IMG/VR virus record: IMGVR_UViG_3300030106_005545
Coordinates: 1-23,221 of that record
DNA length: 23,221 nt
From: a virus
Direction: 5' to 3' (one strand)
The notes under the pieces are model-generated. The model did not search any database. It was not told the DNA's origin and worked only from the letters and a program-made list of their open reading frames with translations. This document shows, piece by piece, positions 16,454 through 22,194 of this stretch (the first letter of the stretch is position 1; each line of letters opens with the position of its first letter). The translations under genes and the position numbers were made by a program.

Positions 16454-16828
16454 ATGGCTTACGCTGCAACCGTGACCGTCGACCGTCGAGGGCGCGAAAT
16501 CCGCGTCACCATTTCGGAAAGTGATGCCGCGTCTTCTTCGGAGGCCAGCATTGATCTTGGCGTCCAGAAGTTCCGAGTTCACCGCCAAATCAGTTCGCTG
16601 ACCAGCGGCACTGGAACGACCGTCGATCCTATTCTTGGCAATGCCACCAGCCCGTCTGGCGCTAATGTCATTCTCGAGAACGACACAGCTGCGGCAACCA
16701 CGGACAACTCCATCACAGGAGGCACCACGGGCTATGTCGCGAACGGAACGCTGTACCACCGCAGCCAGGTGGACGCCGGCACAAACAATGTGATTGTGAG
16801 CATTTACCATCTGACCGTGGGCTGGTAG
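16454..16828 (+). CDS. Small beta-rich tail or fibre-like protein
   Basis: A 124-aa protein with a good SD (GAGGAG, 7-base spacing). It is Ser/Thr/Gly/Ala-rich, with strand-like segments at the start (ATVTVDRRGREIRVTISES) and end (NNVIVSIYHLTVGW) and a loop-rich middle of the TGGTTGYVANGT type. This composition suits a fibre, tip or decoration protein. I recognise no family. It sits after the hub gene with the 240-aa fibre-like gene three bases behind it, so both may form part of the tail tip. Confidence 0.7.
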   Translation: MAYAATVTVDRRGREIRVTISESDAASSSEASIDLGVQKFRVHRQISSLTSGTGTTVDPILGNATSPSGANVILENDTAAATTDNSITGGTTGYVANGTLYHRSQVDAGTNNVIVSIYHLTVGW

Positions 16829-16830
16829 TC

Positions 16831-17553
16831 ATGGCGCTTGCTCGTCCTGGTTACGCGATTGCGAGGCCTACCATTGTCCCGGCCATTGGTGGCGGTGGCG
16901 CCACTGTGTCTGCGTGGACGGATGTCAATCTGAGCAACGCCACGATGACAGATGCACAGAGCTTGTACACGTCCAGTGGATCCACACTCAGCACGGTGAG
17001 CACCATCGTGCTTGATGGCACGAACCATGGTCGCATGGACACCATGGACGCGCTGTTCTTCACGCTGCAATTGTCCAACTTCGACCGTGAAAAGCACTTT
17101 GGCGTTGCAGTTCGTGCCACATGGTCGAACAATCTAACGGGCGTGTGGGAAATGTACATTGGTGTGGGCAACGACTCCGCGCCTGTGTCAGATGGCGGCG
17201 TCTACATCTCGACGCATCTCAAAGCAACGGCTGCTGGCGTGGGCGGGAATGACTATGGGTCAAACCCGACAAACAACCAAACGGTGAGCGATGGGGCCCG
17301 CTTTCTTGCTGGCATGATTAACTACCGGTCCGATCGTCAGGATGGTTCTTGCGGGCAGTCTGCGAACAGTGATCGCACCGTTCGAGCCGGTCAAAACCGG
17401 TCCGTTGATCCGGGTACGGCGATGTCGGATAACGATCAATTTTTGTTGGTTGGATTTGGCAATCAGTCTGCGAAGGCTGATGGCAGCTACAACGGCACGC
17501 TGACTGATCTGAAGGTCCAATATCAGTTGCTTGCGCACTACGGCCAAGACTGA
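16831..17553 (+). CDS. Putative minor tail or fibre protein
   Basis: A 240-aa protein with a Gly-rich linker (AIGGGGATVS) at residues 18-28, after a short N-terminal segment, then a beta-rich globular domain (FFTLQLSNFDREKHFGVAVR, VWEMYIGVGND, QFLLVGFGNQS, LTDLKVQYQLLAHYG). The layout, a short anchor, a flexible linker and a beta-sandwich, is common in phage receptor-binding tips. No catalytic motif is apparent. The stop overlaps the next start as TGATG. Function is inferred from position and composition only. Confidence 0.65.
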   Translation: MALARPGYAIARPTIVPAIGGGGATVSAWTDVNLSNATMTDAQSLYTSSGSTLSTVSTIVLDGTNHGRMDTMDALFFTLQLSNFDREKHFGVAVRATWSNNLTGVWEMYIGVGNDSAPVSDGGVYISTHLKATAAGVGGNDYGSNPTNNQTVSDGARFLAGMINYRSDRQDGSCGQSANSDRTVRAGQNRSVDPGTAMSDNDQFLLVGFGNQSAKADGSYNGTLTDLKVQYQLLAHYGQD

Positions 17554-18167
17554 TGCCCGTGCGACCTGGCCTGATGGGTGATTGGGACATCCTGCTTCGC
17601 TTGGCGTCTGCGCCTGGTTGGCGGGAACCGCGCTATGGCGGTGGCGGTGGACCGATTGCCGGAAACCCTTTGGGTTCGGCGTCGCTGCCTGTTTCGGATC
17701 ATTGGAACTGCTCGACGTTTCAGGCCAAGGTCACGATCTGGGCCGCATACCTGTTGGGCCGTGAAGGCTTCCAGTTCACCATTGCGGATTGGTCTGAATG
17801 GATGATCCGCGAGTTGGGCGATGCTGGCGGCGTTGATGTTGCTGTGCGGCTGGGCTTGGCTCGCCGCGTTCATCACGGCATCCCGCGCGGCGTACGCGAA
17901 GGGGATTGGTTGATCTGCCAGGGCTGGAACGGAAACCGGGGACATGCGTTTTTTCTGCGGGCCTGCGCAGATGAGTCTGGGCTGGGCTTCGCATACCTCG
18001 AGAGCAACTGCGCCTTTGGTGTCGACGGGATCGGGTCGCGGTCCTGTCCTACTGTGCCCAACGCGCGCAATTGGGGCGGCACCTGGCCTGAGAATGCGCT
18101 GGTGCTCGAGAGTCCAGAAGCCATTATCGACCGCTCCGAAGCCCTATTCACCGCCGTTTTGATTTGA
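17553..18167 (+). CDS. Endolysin candidate, NlpC/P60- or CHAP-like cysteine peptidase
   Basis: A 204-aa protein at the end of the tail block and start of a likely lysis cluster. A papain-fold pattern is visible: Cys53 in DHWNCSTF heading a helix (QAKVTIWAAYLLG), a G-D-W-L-I-C-Q strand at 117-123, His131 in RGHAFFLRA, and a polar Asn152 in YLESN. Cys, then GD..., then GH followed by hydrophobics, is the order in NlpC/P60 and CHAP peptidoglycan hydrolases. There is no signal peptide or obvious wall-binding domain. It could instead be a virion-linked peptidoglycan hydrolase of the tail tip, a role NlpC/P60 proteins also take. The catalytic residues are proposed, not proven. Confidence 0.6.
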   Translation: MPVRPGLMGDWDILLRLASAPGWREPRYGGGGGPIAGNPLGSASLPVSDHWNCSTFQAKVTIWAAYLLGREGFQFTIADWSEWMIRELGDAGGVDVAVRLGLARRVHHGIPRGVREGDWLICQGWNGNRGHAFFLRACADESGLGFAYLESNCAFGVDGIGSRSCPTVPNARNWGGTWPENALVLESPEAIIDRSEALFTAVLI

Positions 18168-18175
18168 GGCCTATG

Positions 18176-18391
18176 ATGGACAAACTCCGCGCCCTTCGTG
18201 ACCGTTTCGCCAACCGCGACAGCAACATTGATCGCGCTGAGGCCGTGCTAATTGCGTTGGAAGTGCTCGACGTCGTCAACGTCATCACGGATGCGATGGT
18301 TGATGGTCAGTTGGACGCGGCTGAAGCTGCAGCCATTGGCCGCGAAGTCGCCGAGTTGCGCGCCGTCGTCGCTGAAGCGCTGGCGGACTGA
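18176..18391 (+). CDS. Small acidic helical protein in the lysis cluster
   Basis: A 71-aa protein, nearly all helix, rich in Ala, Asp, Glu and Val (DRAEAVLIALEVLDVVNVITDAM...). GAGG at 18166-18169 lies six bases before this ATG, which is why it is preferred over the ATG three bases upstream. No membrane segment or known domain is clear. The stop overlaps the next gene's start (TGATG). A role in lysis control is only suggested by neighbours. Confidence 0.6.
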   Translation: MDKLRALRDRFANRDSNIDRAEAVLIALEVLDVVNVITDAMVDGQLDAAEAAAIGREVAELRAVVAEALAD

Positions 18392-18771
18392 TGCCGCCGT
18401 CGCCCCACGTCGAACCCACGTCGGATCCGCCGACCAGTCCACCGATGACGCTGGATCCGGTCGCGTCTGCTCCAGCTGGTCGCGGTGGCTGGATCTCCAA
18501 CCTGACCATTGGTCAATTGGGCGGGTTTGGAACGCTGCTCCTTCTGTTGTCTGGTTCAGGCGGTGCCGGCTTCAGCGCAATGATCATGGGCGACCGGGAC
18601 GTGGTCCACCAGGAAGACCTGGACGAGATGGAAGCGCGATTGCGCGCGGATCTGCAGAAGGATCGCAAGATCGAGCTTCTTGCGCAGGAGCAACGTTTGG
18701 CTGCGGAGTTGGCCGACATCGATCACAAGCTTGATGTCATTGCGCGCGAACTCGACATCGACCTTGAGTAG
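18391..18771 (+). CDS. One-TM coiled-coil protein, candidate holin or spanin component
   Basis: A 126-aa protein in three parts: a proline/serine-rich N-terminus (residues 1-30), one hydrophobic segment at about 39-66 (IGQLGGFGTLLLLLSGSGG and on), and a charged coiled coil at about 70-126 (DLDEMEARLRADLQKDRKIE and on). One membrane pass plus a coiled coil fits an inner-membrane spanin (Rz-like) or an unusual holin. No lipobox-containing partner ORF was found in other frames here, which weakens the two-component spanin reading. It is the last gene of the plus-strand late module. Confidence 0.55.
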   Translation: MPPSPHVEPTSDPPTSPPMTLDPVASAPAGRGGWISNLTIGQLGGFGTLLLLLSGSGGAGFSAMIMGDRDVVHQEDLDEMEARLRADLQKDRKIELLAQEQRLAAELADIDHKLDVIARELDIDLE

Positions 18772-18778
18772 CGTACGC

Positions 18779-18803
18779 AAAAAAGCCGCCCCGAAGGCGG
18801 CTT
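18779..18803 (-). terminator. Rho-independent terminator between converging modules
   Basis: Stem AAGCCGCC (18783-18790) with GGCGGCTT (18796-18803), five-base loop. On the minus strand it is followed by a run of six T, a classical terminator for the early module. On the plus strand only TT follows, so late-transcript termination would be weaker. Confidence 0.8.
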
Positions 18804-18826
18804 GATAAGCGGCAGACTGTCAGCGA

Positions 18827-19012
18827 TTAGCTTGGCTTGTTAGCCTTGCGCGTCTGCTCGCTGACCCACGCCGGGATGGCCCAGGGACCAAGAACGCTGT
18901 TGGTCCAGGTCCGATATTCGATGCTGGTCGGCGTACGGCCCAGGTAGGACCGCAGCATCTCGAGCAGTTCAGCGTGGTTGCGTGCTTTGAAGACTTGTTG
19001 GCGCGTGATCAT
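18827..19012 (-). CDS. Small protein of unknown function, last gene of the minus module
   Basis: A 61-aa protein whose start is fixed by GGAGAGCACC on the minus strand (19014-19023). It begins MITRQQVFKARNHAELLEML; the first half is helical and the second half has WTNSVLGPWAIPAWVSEQT, with several Trp and Pro. No domain is recognised. A longer in-frame ORF exists upstream, but it reads through the leader repeat and a terminator-like hairpin, so it is rejected. The intrinsic terminator lies 24 bases past the stop. Probably an early accessory or host-takeover protein, by context only. Confidence 0.7.
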   Translation of the reverse strand: MITRQQVFKARNHAELLEMLRSYLGRTPTSIEYRTWTNSVLGPWAIPAWVSEQTRKANKPS

Positions 19013-19046
19013 GGGTGCTCTCCGTTGATGGTGTGACTGCTTTACG
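19009..19046 (-). repeat. 38-bp leader direct repeat, copy 1
   Basis: Identical over 38 bases to 19457-19494. On the minus strand it runs from CGTAAAGCAGTC through ATCAACGGAGAGCACCCATG, including the SD and the ATG of the 61-aa gene. Confidence 0.95.
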
Positions 19047-19079
19047 CGCAGGACCGGCAGATTGTTGCAGGCCCCTGCG
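19047..19079 (-). promoter_or_regulatory. Leader hairpin B with conserved 14-nt loop
   Basis: On the minus strand a 7-bp stem (one G-U), a one-base bulge and two more pairs close the 14-nt loop TGCAACAATCTGCC (loop at 19056-19069). It is preceded by seven A on the minus strand, so on the plus strand it is a hairpin followed by seven T (19080-19086) and may also stop plus-strand transcripts. It stands about 25 bases upstream of the SD of the 61-aa gene. Compare the hairpin at 19898-19937. Confidence 0.6.
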
Positions 19080-19095
19080 TTTTTTTGGGCAACGC

Positions 19096-19119
19096 AAAAG
19101 GGCCGCCCGAAGGCGACCC
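19096..19119 (-). terminator. Terminator-like hairpin after the 96-aa gene
   Basis: On the minus strand an 8-bp stem (one G-U, 19100-19107 with 19112-19119) is closed by a TTCG tetraloop and followed by TTTT. It lies about 50 bases past the stop of the 96-aa gene. The short T-run suggests partial termination, leaving the next gene expressed at a lower level or from its own leader. Confidence 0.65.
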
Positions 19120-19169
19120 AGTTCATTGCGGCTAATTTTCGTATATTCCATAGCGCTTGACGCGCGATG

Positions 19170-19460
19170 CTAGTTCCCCGCTTGATCGACGAGTTCGCGA
19201 AGAGCCGCCTTGTATAGGCGAATGTTTTGCTCCAAATCGTTTGTCCAATCTACGTGCATGTCGCCGTGCAACGGGATGTCCCCGTCAGCATTTTGCAGGC
19301 AGTAGGGCAAACAGCCGCCTTCCCAGCCCGGCGTGGCGTACAAGTCGCGTTCGCTGTCTACGCGAACGAACAGCGATCCAGCCGCAACGTCCATGGAGGC
19401 GATGTTCCGCGAGGCAATAGCCTTGATCAAGTCGTCGAAGTTTTTTTCGCTAAGGGTCAT
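19170..19460 (-). CDS. Small acidic protein of unknown function, 96 aa
   Basis: Begins MTLSEKNFDDLIKAIASRN and has a middle segment of strands (AAGSLFVRVDSERDLYA), two cysteines (GGCLPYC) and an acidic helical end. The start is set by the minus-strand GGAGAGCACC (19462-19471); the longer ORF reading through the repeated leader is rejected. No family recognised. It shares the full 38-bp leader with the 61-aa gene, so the two are probably regulated alike. Context suggests an early accessory protein. Confidence 0.75.
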   Translation of the reverse strand: MTLSEKNFDDLIKAIASRNIASMDVAAGSLFVRVDSERDLYATPGWEGGCLPYCLQNADGDIPLHGDMHVDWTNDLEQNIRLYKAALRELVDQAGN

Positions 19461-19494
19461 GGGTGCTCTCCGTTGATGGTGTGACTGCTTTACG
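19457..19494 (-). repeat. 38-bp leader direct repeat, copy 2
   Basis: Same 38 bases as 19009-19046, with the ATG of the 96-aa gene at its end. Further upstream on the minus strand, similarity to copy 1 continues in patches (AAAAA, TGCAA, CTGC, GGTCC, CGTAAAG), but the stem of the copy-1 hairpin is lost. Confidence 0.95.
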
Positions 19495-19524
19495 TGGACC
19501 GTCAGCAGTTCATTGCAAATCTTT

Positions 19525-19608
19525 TTATTCGGCGGACTCGCGCAGGTGCTGCAACACAGCAAGAACGATGACGAGCGCGGCAGCGATTGCGAACAAGATG
19601 GATGTCAT
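19525..19608 (-). CDS. 27-aa single-membrane-span micro-protein
   Basis: A tiny ORF with a full minus-strand SD motif GGAGAGCACC (19616-19625) seven bases before the ATG. The product begins MTSILFAIAAALVIVLAVL and ends QHLRESAE: one hydrophobic helix of about 17 residues and a short charged C-terminus. The conserved leader and clean membrane pattern argue for real translation despite its size. Phage micro-proteins of this type often act on host membrane enzymes or infection exclusion; no specific role can be claimed. Confidence 0.7.
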   Translation of the reverse strand: MTSILFAIAAALVIVLAVLQHLRESAE

Positions 19609-19635
19609 GAGGTTGGGTGCTCTCCGTTGATTAAT

Positions 19636-19666
19636 GCCGCCCCGGGGTGAGGCGGCGTGGGGCGGC
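19636..19666 (-). terminator. GC-rich hairpin after the 67-aa gene
   Basis: A perfect 8-bp stem, GCCGCCCC (19636-19643) with GGGGCGGC (19659-19666), directly after the stop codon. On the minus strand it is followed by ATTAAT, not a T-run, so it may be a weak terminator or an mRNA 3'-end stabiliser. Confidence 0.45.
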
Positions 19667-19870
19667 TTACTTGATCGATTTGGCAACCGCGTACGGGTCA
19701 TCAGTTACCGACAACTGGTTGATCTCCAACCAGTCAAGCGCCGCCTGCATACGGAACAACGCTTGCGCGATCCTCCTGGAGCCTGAATGGGTTTGCGTCG
19801 AACTAGCGATCAAATGTGTCACGGCCTCAGAAAGGGCCTGCGCGGCTTCGATCTTGTTGTCAGTGTTCAT
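19667..19870 (-). CDS. Small helical protein, 67 aa, unknown function
   Basis: Starts MNTDNKIEAAQALSEAVTHL directly after minus-strand GGAGAGCACC (19871-19880). The protein is predicted almost wholly helical, with mild amphipathic repeats (RRIAQALFRMQAALDWLEI) and no membrane segment. No known domain. Its leader includes the hairpin at 19898-19937. An early accessory role is inferred from location. Confidence 0.7.
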   Translation of the reverse strand: MNTDNKIEAAQALSEAVTHLIASSTQTHSGSRRIAQALFRMQAALDWLEINQLSVTDDPYAVAKSIK

Positions 19871-19897
19871 GGTGCTCTCCGTTGTGGTTCAGACGTG

Positions 19898-19937
19898 AAA
19901 CGACCGGGCTGGCGTTTTGTTGCAAGCCCGGTCGTTT
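19898..19937 (-). promoter_or_regulatory. Leader hairpin A with conserved 14-nt loop; also bidirectional terminator-like
   Basis: A 13-bp perfect stem (10 GC-rich pairs plus AAA/TTT) closes the 14-nt loop TGCAACAAAACGCC on the minus strand. The loop matches that of hairpin B in 11 of 14 bases and has the same length, while the stems differ. On the plus strand it is followed by five T. It lies only 18 bases upstream of the SD of the 67-aa gene, leaving no room for a promoter between, so it is part of that gene's leader if transcribed through. Confidence 0.65.
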
Positions 19938-19961
19938 TTCCTGCTGTCTTGCTTCCTGGTT

Positions 19962-20042
19962 TCAGACTCCTTCCCCGCGACACTCGAGCAAGCCCAGCAG
20001 CACAAGCAGCGAAACGATCACCGCCAAGCCAAGCGCCGTCAT
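19962..20042 (-). CDS. 26-aa hydrophobic micro-protein coupled to erf
   Basis: A tiny ORF whose ATG overlaps the erf stop as ATGA, the same junction used by every other gene pair in this operon. The product begins MTALGLAVIVSLLVLLGLL and ends ECRGEGV: a single membrane-length helix with a cysteine just after it. The junction type and composition make it a credible gene, although it has no separate SD motif. It ends about 25 bases before the hairpin at 19898-19937. Function unknown. Confidence 0.6.
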   Translation of the reverse strand: MTALGLAVIVSLLVLLGLLECRGEGV

Positions 20043-20809
20043 GCCGCGCCACCTTTCCGTTGACGCTTGGCTTGACGAGTGGACCACCAGCCAAGCCAGG
20101 CCTCAGCAATCGGAGTGCTGCCGGTGAGATCGCGCGCCAAAGCCTGACGCGCAGGCGGCGCCCATGAGCTAGGCGATCCCGCATCCGCCGTTCCGGGGAA
20201 GCTGCGCAAGAACTCGCGCAAATCCTGGTAGGCCGCTTCGTGCTCGTTTTCTTCGCTGCCTTGTTCGCCCGGATAGCAGAGCGTGAAACACCATTGCTTG
20301 AAGCGCGGCGACTCGGCTTCCCAGCTGGCGTGGTGGTGTCGTCCGCGATGCGGATTGTTCTTGGGATTGGCTCGTGCCTGCGGTGCGTTCGGGAGATCGC
20401 GGACGCGGCCTCGTCCCTCCGCGCCCTCTCCGTCATCATCTGCCGACACGACGCCGCACATTGCGGCGAGTGCATAGCGGCGCAGATAGGTAATGGTTGA
20501 GCCAATCGCCTGCGGGCCCATGTTCTTGGCTGCGGCGCTCATCGTGCATTCCATCCATTGGCCGGATGAGTGAGCCAGCAGCGTCGTGATGGTGACCGCG
20601 CCTTCATGGACGCCAGGCGCCTGCACAACCGCAAGCCCGTTCCGCGACAGCGGACCAACAGCAGCATCATGGATGCTGGCAAGCGTCGCGTACGTGCTCC
20701 GAAAATGCGGATTCTTGCCGTCGTTGGATGCTGCAGTCATTTCGCCTTGTGCTTTCGCCAAGGCGCCAGCCAGTTCGTTGATCTGGTCGCTGGTGGTCAG
20801 GTTCGTCAT
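20039..20809 (-). CDS. erf: ERF-family single-strand annealing recombinase
   Basis: A 256-aa protein. Residues about 5-130 match the ERF pattern: INELAGALAKAQGEM, a NDGKNPHFRSTYATL segment where the family has 'kxxxNPffkSkYadL', PLSRNGLAVVQ, and GSTITYLRRYALAAMCGVV followed by a DDDG acidic turn. Known role: ring-forming annealing of complementary single strands in phage recombination and circularisation. Residues about 140-256 are family-variable, Pro-, Ser- and Trp-rich with a basic end (RQAKRQRKGG). The SD AAGGAG lies within the preceding gene's end and the start overlaps that gene's stop (ATGA). It would pair functionally with the nuclease near the window's right end. Confidence 0.9.
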   Translation of the reverse strand: MTNLTTSDQINELAGALAKAQGEMTAASNDGKNPHFRSTYATLASIHDAAVGPLSRNGLAVVQAPGVHEGAVTITTLLAHSSGQWMECTMSAAAKNMGPQAIGSTITYLRRYALAAMCGVVSADDDGEGAEGRGRVRDLPNAPQARANPKNNPHRGRHHHASWEAESPRFKQWCFTLCYPGEQGSEENEHEAAYQDLREFLRSFPGTADAGSPSSWAPPARQALARDLTGSTPIAEAWLGWWSTRQAKRQRKGGAA

Positions 20810-21069
20810 GGTTGGTTGCGCTCCTTTCGTGAGAACTGGTTGAATTGGTCTTCGATGCCTTCAGCAAGCCATTGCGCGTGAGCGCCAATGCTTCGCCGCT
20901 CGTCATCCGGCAGCGCCGGATTCATCAAGGCTTCAATTGACGCATAGAGGCACCGCATATCGGACGCGCCTTGTTGAAAGAACGCCATGCGACTTGCAGA
21001 GGGTTTGCCGGTTGGCGCGCAGGCTACACATGGAACGGCCAAACCATGCTGGAGGCAATACAGCGTCAT
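20806..21069 (-). CDS. Small zinc-knuckle-like protein
   Basis: An 87-aa protein with a Cys/His cluster at the N-terminus: C5, H8, C14 and C17 in YCLQHGLAVPCVAC, suiting one zinc ion. The rest is helical and charged (CLYASIEALMNPALPDDERR, AEGIEDQFNQFSRKE). The start is set by the ATGA overlap with the upstream gene; a longer ORF in frame runs inside that gene. It could be a nucleic-acid-binding helper of the recombination module. Zinc binding is inferred from residue spacing. Confidence 0.7.
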   Translation of the reverse strand: MTLYCLQHGLAVPCVACAPTGKPSASRMAFFQQGASDMRCLYASIEALMNPALPDDERRSIGAHAQWLAEGIEDQFNQFSRKERNQP

Positions 21070-21551
21070 GCTGCGCCTCGCTGAACCCATTGCATCCCGT
21101 TGAAGGCCCAGCCGTCGCGCTCTGCAATGCGCCGCACTGTCGCAGCGGACCAGCCGGTGATCTGTGCAATCTGCTTTGCGCGTAAGCCCAGACGCATCAA
21201 GCAACTGATGCGCTTGGCAAGCCACAAACGACGGACCTGGCTTGGCGTGATTCCGTAATGCCGTTTCATGCTGCGACACAGGTTGCCGGGATCCATGTCA
21301 GCAGCATCCGCAGCGGAAGACACAAGGCCACCAGCCTCGAGCACCGCCACCGCCGTCTCGAGCCGATCAACAAACCGCTGACGCATGATCTGTCCGTGAT
21401 CGTAGTCGACTAGGTGAAGCCAGCGCGACAACGAATCAGCGTCGTAGCCTTCACGCTCTCCCAACTGAATGAGCGTCAACGATGGGTCATGGCGCAGTTC
21501 ATTTGCCCATCGCCGAAGACGTACGCGCGACGGACACCGACGACCGTTCAT
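21066..21551 (-). CDS. DNA-binding protein with three helix-turn-helix-like segments, one AraC-like
   Basis: A 161-aa basic protein. HTH-like segments: residues about 12-46 (LTLIQLGEREGYDADSLSRWL), about 68-106 (SSAADAADMDPGNLCRSMKRH, with the AraC-family 'A..a.....LxRxFKrxxGxtPsqyR' pattern ending GITPSQVRR), and about 115-146 (LRAKQIAQITGWSAATVRRIA, resembling Mor/resolvase-type HTHs). No ligand-binding domain is present. The start ATG overlaps the upstream stop as ATGA. It is likely a phage transcription regulator or a DNA-organising protein. The middle call is the most secure, the outer two are by eye. Confidence 0.7.
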   Translation of the reverse strand: MNGRRCPSRVRLRRWANELRHDPSLTLIQLGEREGYDADSLSRWLHLVDYDHGQIMRQRFVDRLETAVAVLEAGGLVSSAADAADMDPGNLCRSMKRHYGITPSQVRRLWLAKRISCLMRLGLRAKQIAQITGWSAATVRRIAERDGWAFNGMQWVQRGAA

Positions 21552-22006
21552 GGCTGCTCCTTGAACGTGATGGGGTTTCGCTCTTCGTCCGTCAGTGCGT
21601 AGTTGCACCAGCCCCGATATTCGCGGAACTTCCAATCGCGCGTCCAACCTTGCGTCCACAACGACGCCGACTCGCAGACCGGGCAATACCAGCAAGGGCC
21701 ATGATATTCGCTCCACCAGGGGCGGGAATCGGCCATGAACAACGCTGGCACACCGCAATGCGACGGCTGACCGTCACGAGGCTTGCCCCATTGCTTCAGT
21801 CGTTCCCAATCGCCGTCGAACGGTACGGGCACAACTTGACCGATTGGCGGCAAGACCTGGCCTTGATGGCTTTGCTTATGATTCGCCTTGCCCGGACATT
21901 TCCAATAGGAATCGGCTTTGCCGTTGCAGTATTTGCAGACGAAGTCGAACCATTGGGCGCCAGGAAAGCCTGGGATTGATCGATAGTTGGTGCGCAGGAA
22001 GCTCAT
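21548..22006 (-). CDS. Cysteine-rich, zinc-finger-like protein of unknown function
   Basis: A 152-aa protein, very rich in Trp and Cys. One cluster, C24, C27, C37 with H43 and H47 (FVCKYCNGKADSYWKCPG), resembles a zinc finger; a second, C105, C108 and C111, lies in PCWYCPVCES. No enzyme motif seen. The start overlaps the upstream gene's stop as ATGA, and its stop overlaps the downstream start, so it is embedded in the coupled early operon. DNA or RNA binding is plausible from the fingers, not shown. Confidence 0.7.
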   Translation of the reverse strand: MSFLRTNYRSIPGFPGAQWFDFVCKYCNGKADSYWKCPGKANHKQSHQGQVLPPIGQVVPVPFDGDWERLKQWGKPRDGQPSHCGVPALFMADSRPWWSEYHGPCWYCPVCESASLWTQGWTRDWKFREYRGWCNYALTDEERNPITFKEQP

Positions 22007-22194
22007 GCGCCCATGCCCATCAAGTCCCACAGGGCATCAATCGCGGCGTCATTGCCTTCCAATGCTTGTTGGATGAGCGCAGCCCGGTCGACGTCACCTG
22101 ACCGACCAGCAGCGACGCTCATATCAATGAGGCGCTGCCTTATCAGTTGCGCTTGTCGGTAAAGGTCGGACGCGGCTTCGACTTGCTGGATCAT
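22003..22194 (-). CDS. Small helical protein, first gene of the minus operon
   Basis: A 63-aa helical protein, MIQQVEAASDLYRQAQLIRQ at its start and DAAIDALWDLMGMGA at its end. The SD is GGAGAGCACT on the minus strand (22196-22205), a one-base variant of the genome's motif. It opens a run of ATGA-linked genes through erf. No family recognised. Confidence 0.7.
   Translation of the reverse strand: MIQQVEAASDLYRQAQLIRQRLIDMSVAAGRSGDVDRAALIQQALEGNDAAIDALWDLMGMGA

Noticed and set aside
18252-18734. 160-aa plus-strand ORF overlapping the last two late genes, examined as a possible embedded outer-membrane spanin
   Set aside because: No lipobox or signal peptide; composition is that of an out-of-frame reading.
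18969-19151. 60-aa minus ORF in the leader of the 61-aa gene
   Set aside because: No SD; it reads through a terminator-like hairpin, the leader hairpin and the 38-bp repeat into the next gene out of frame.
20240-20500. Plus-strand ORFs opposite erf
   Set aside because: No SD and no homology-like pattern; the minus-strand ERF protein explains the sequence.
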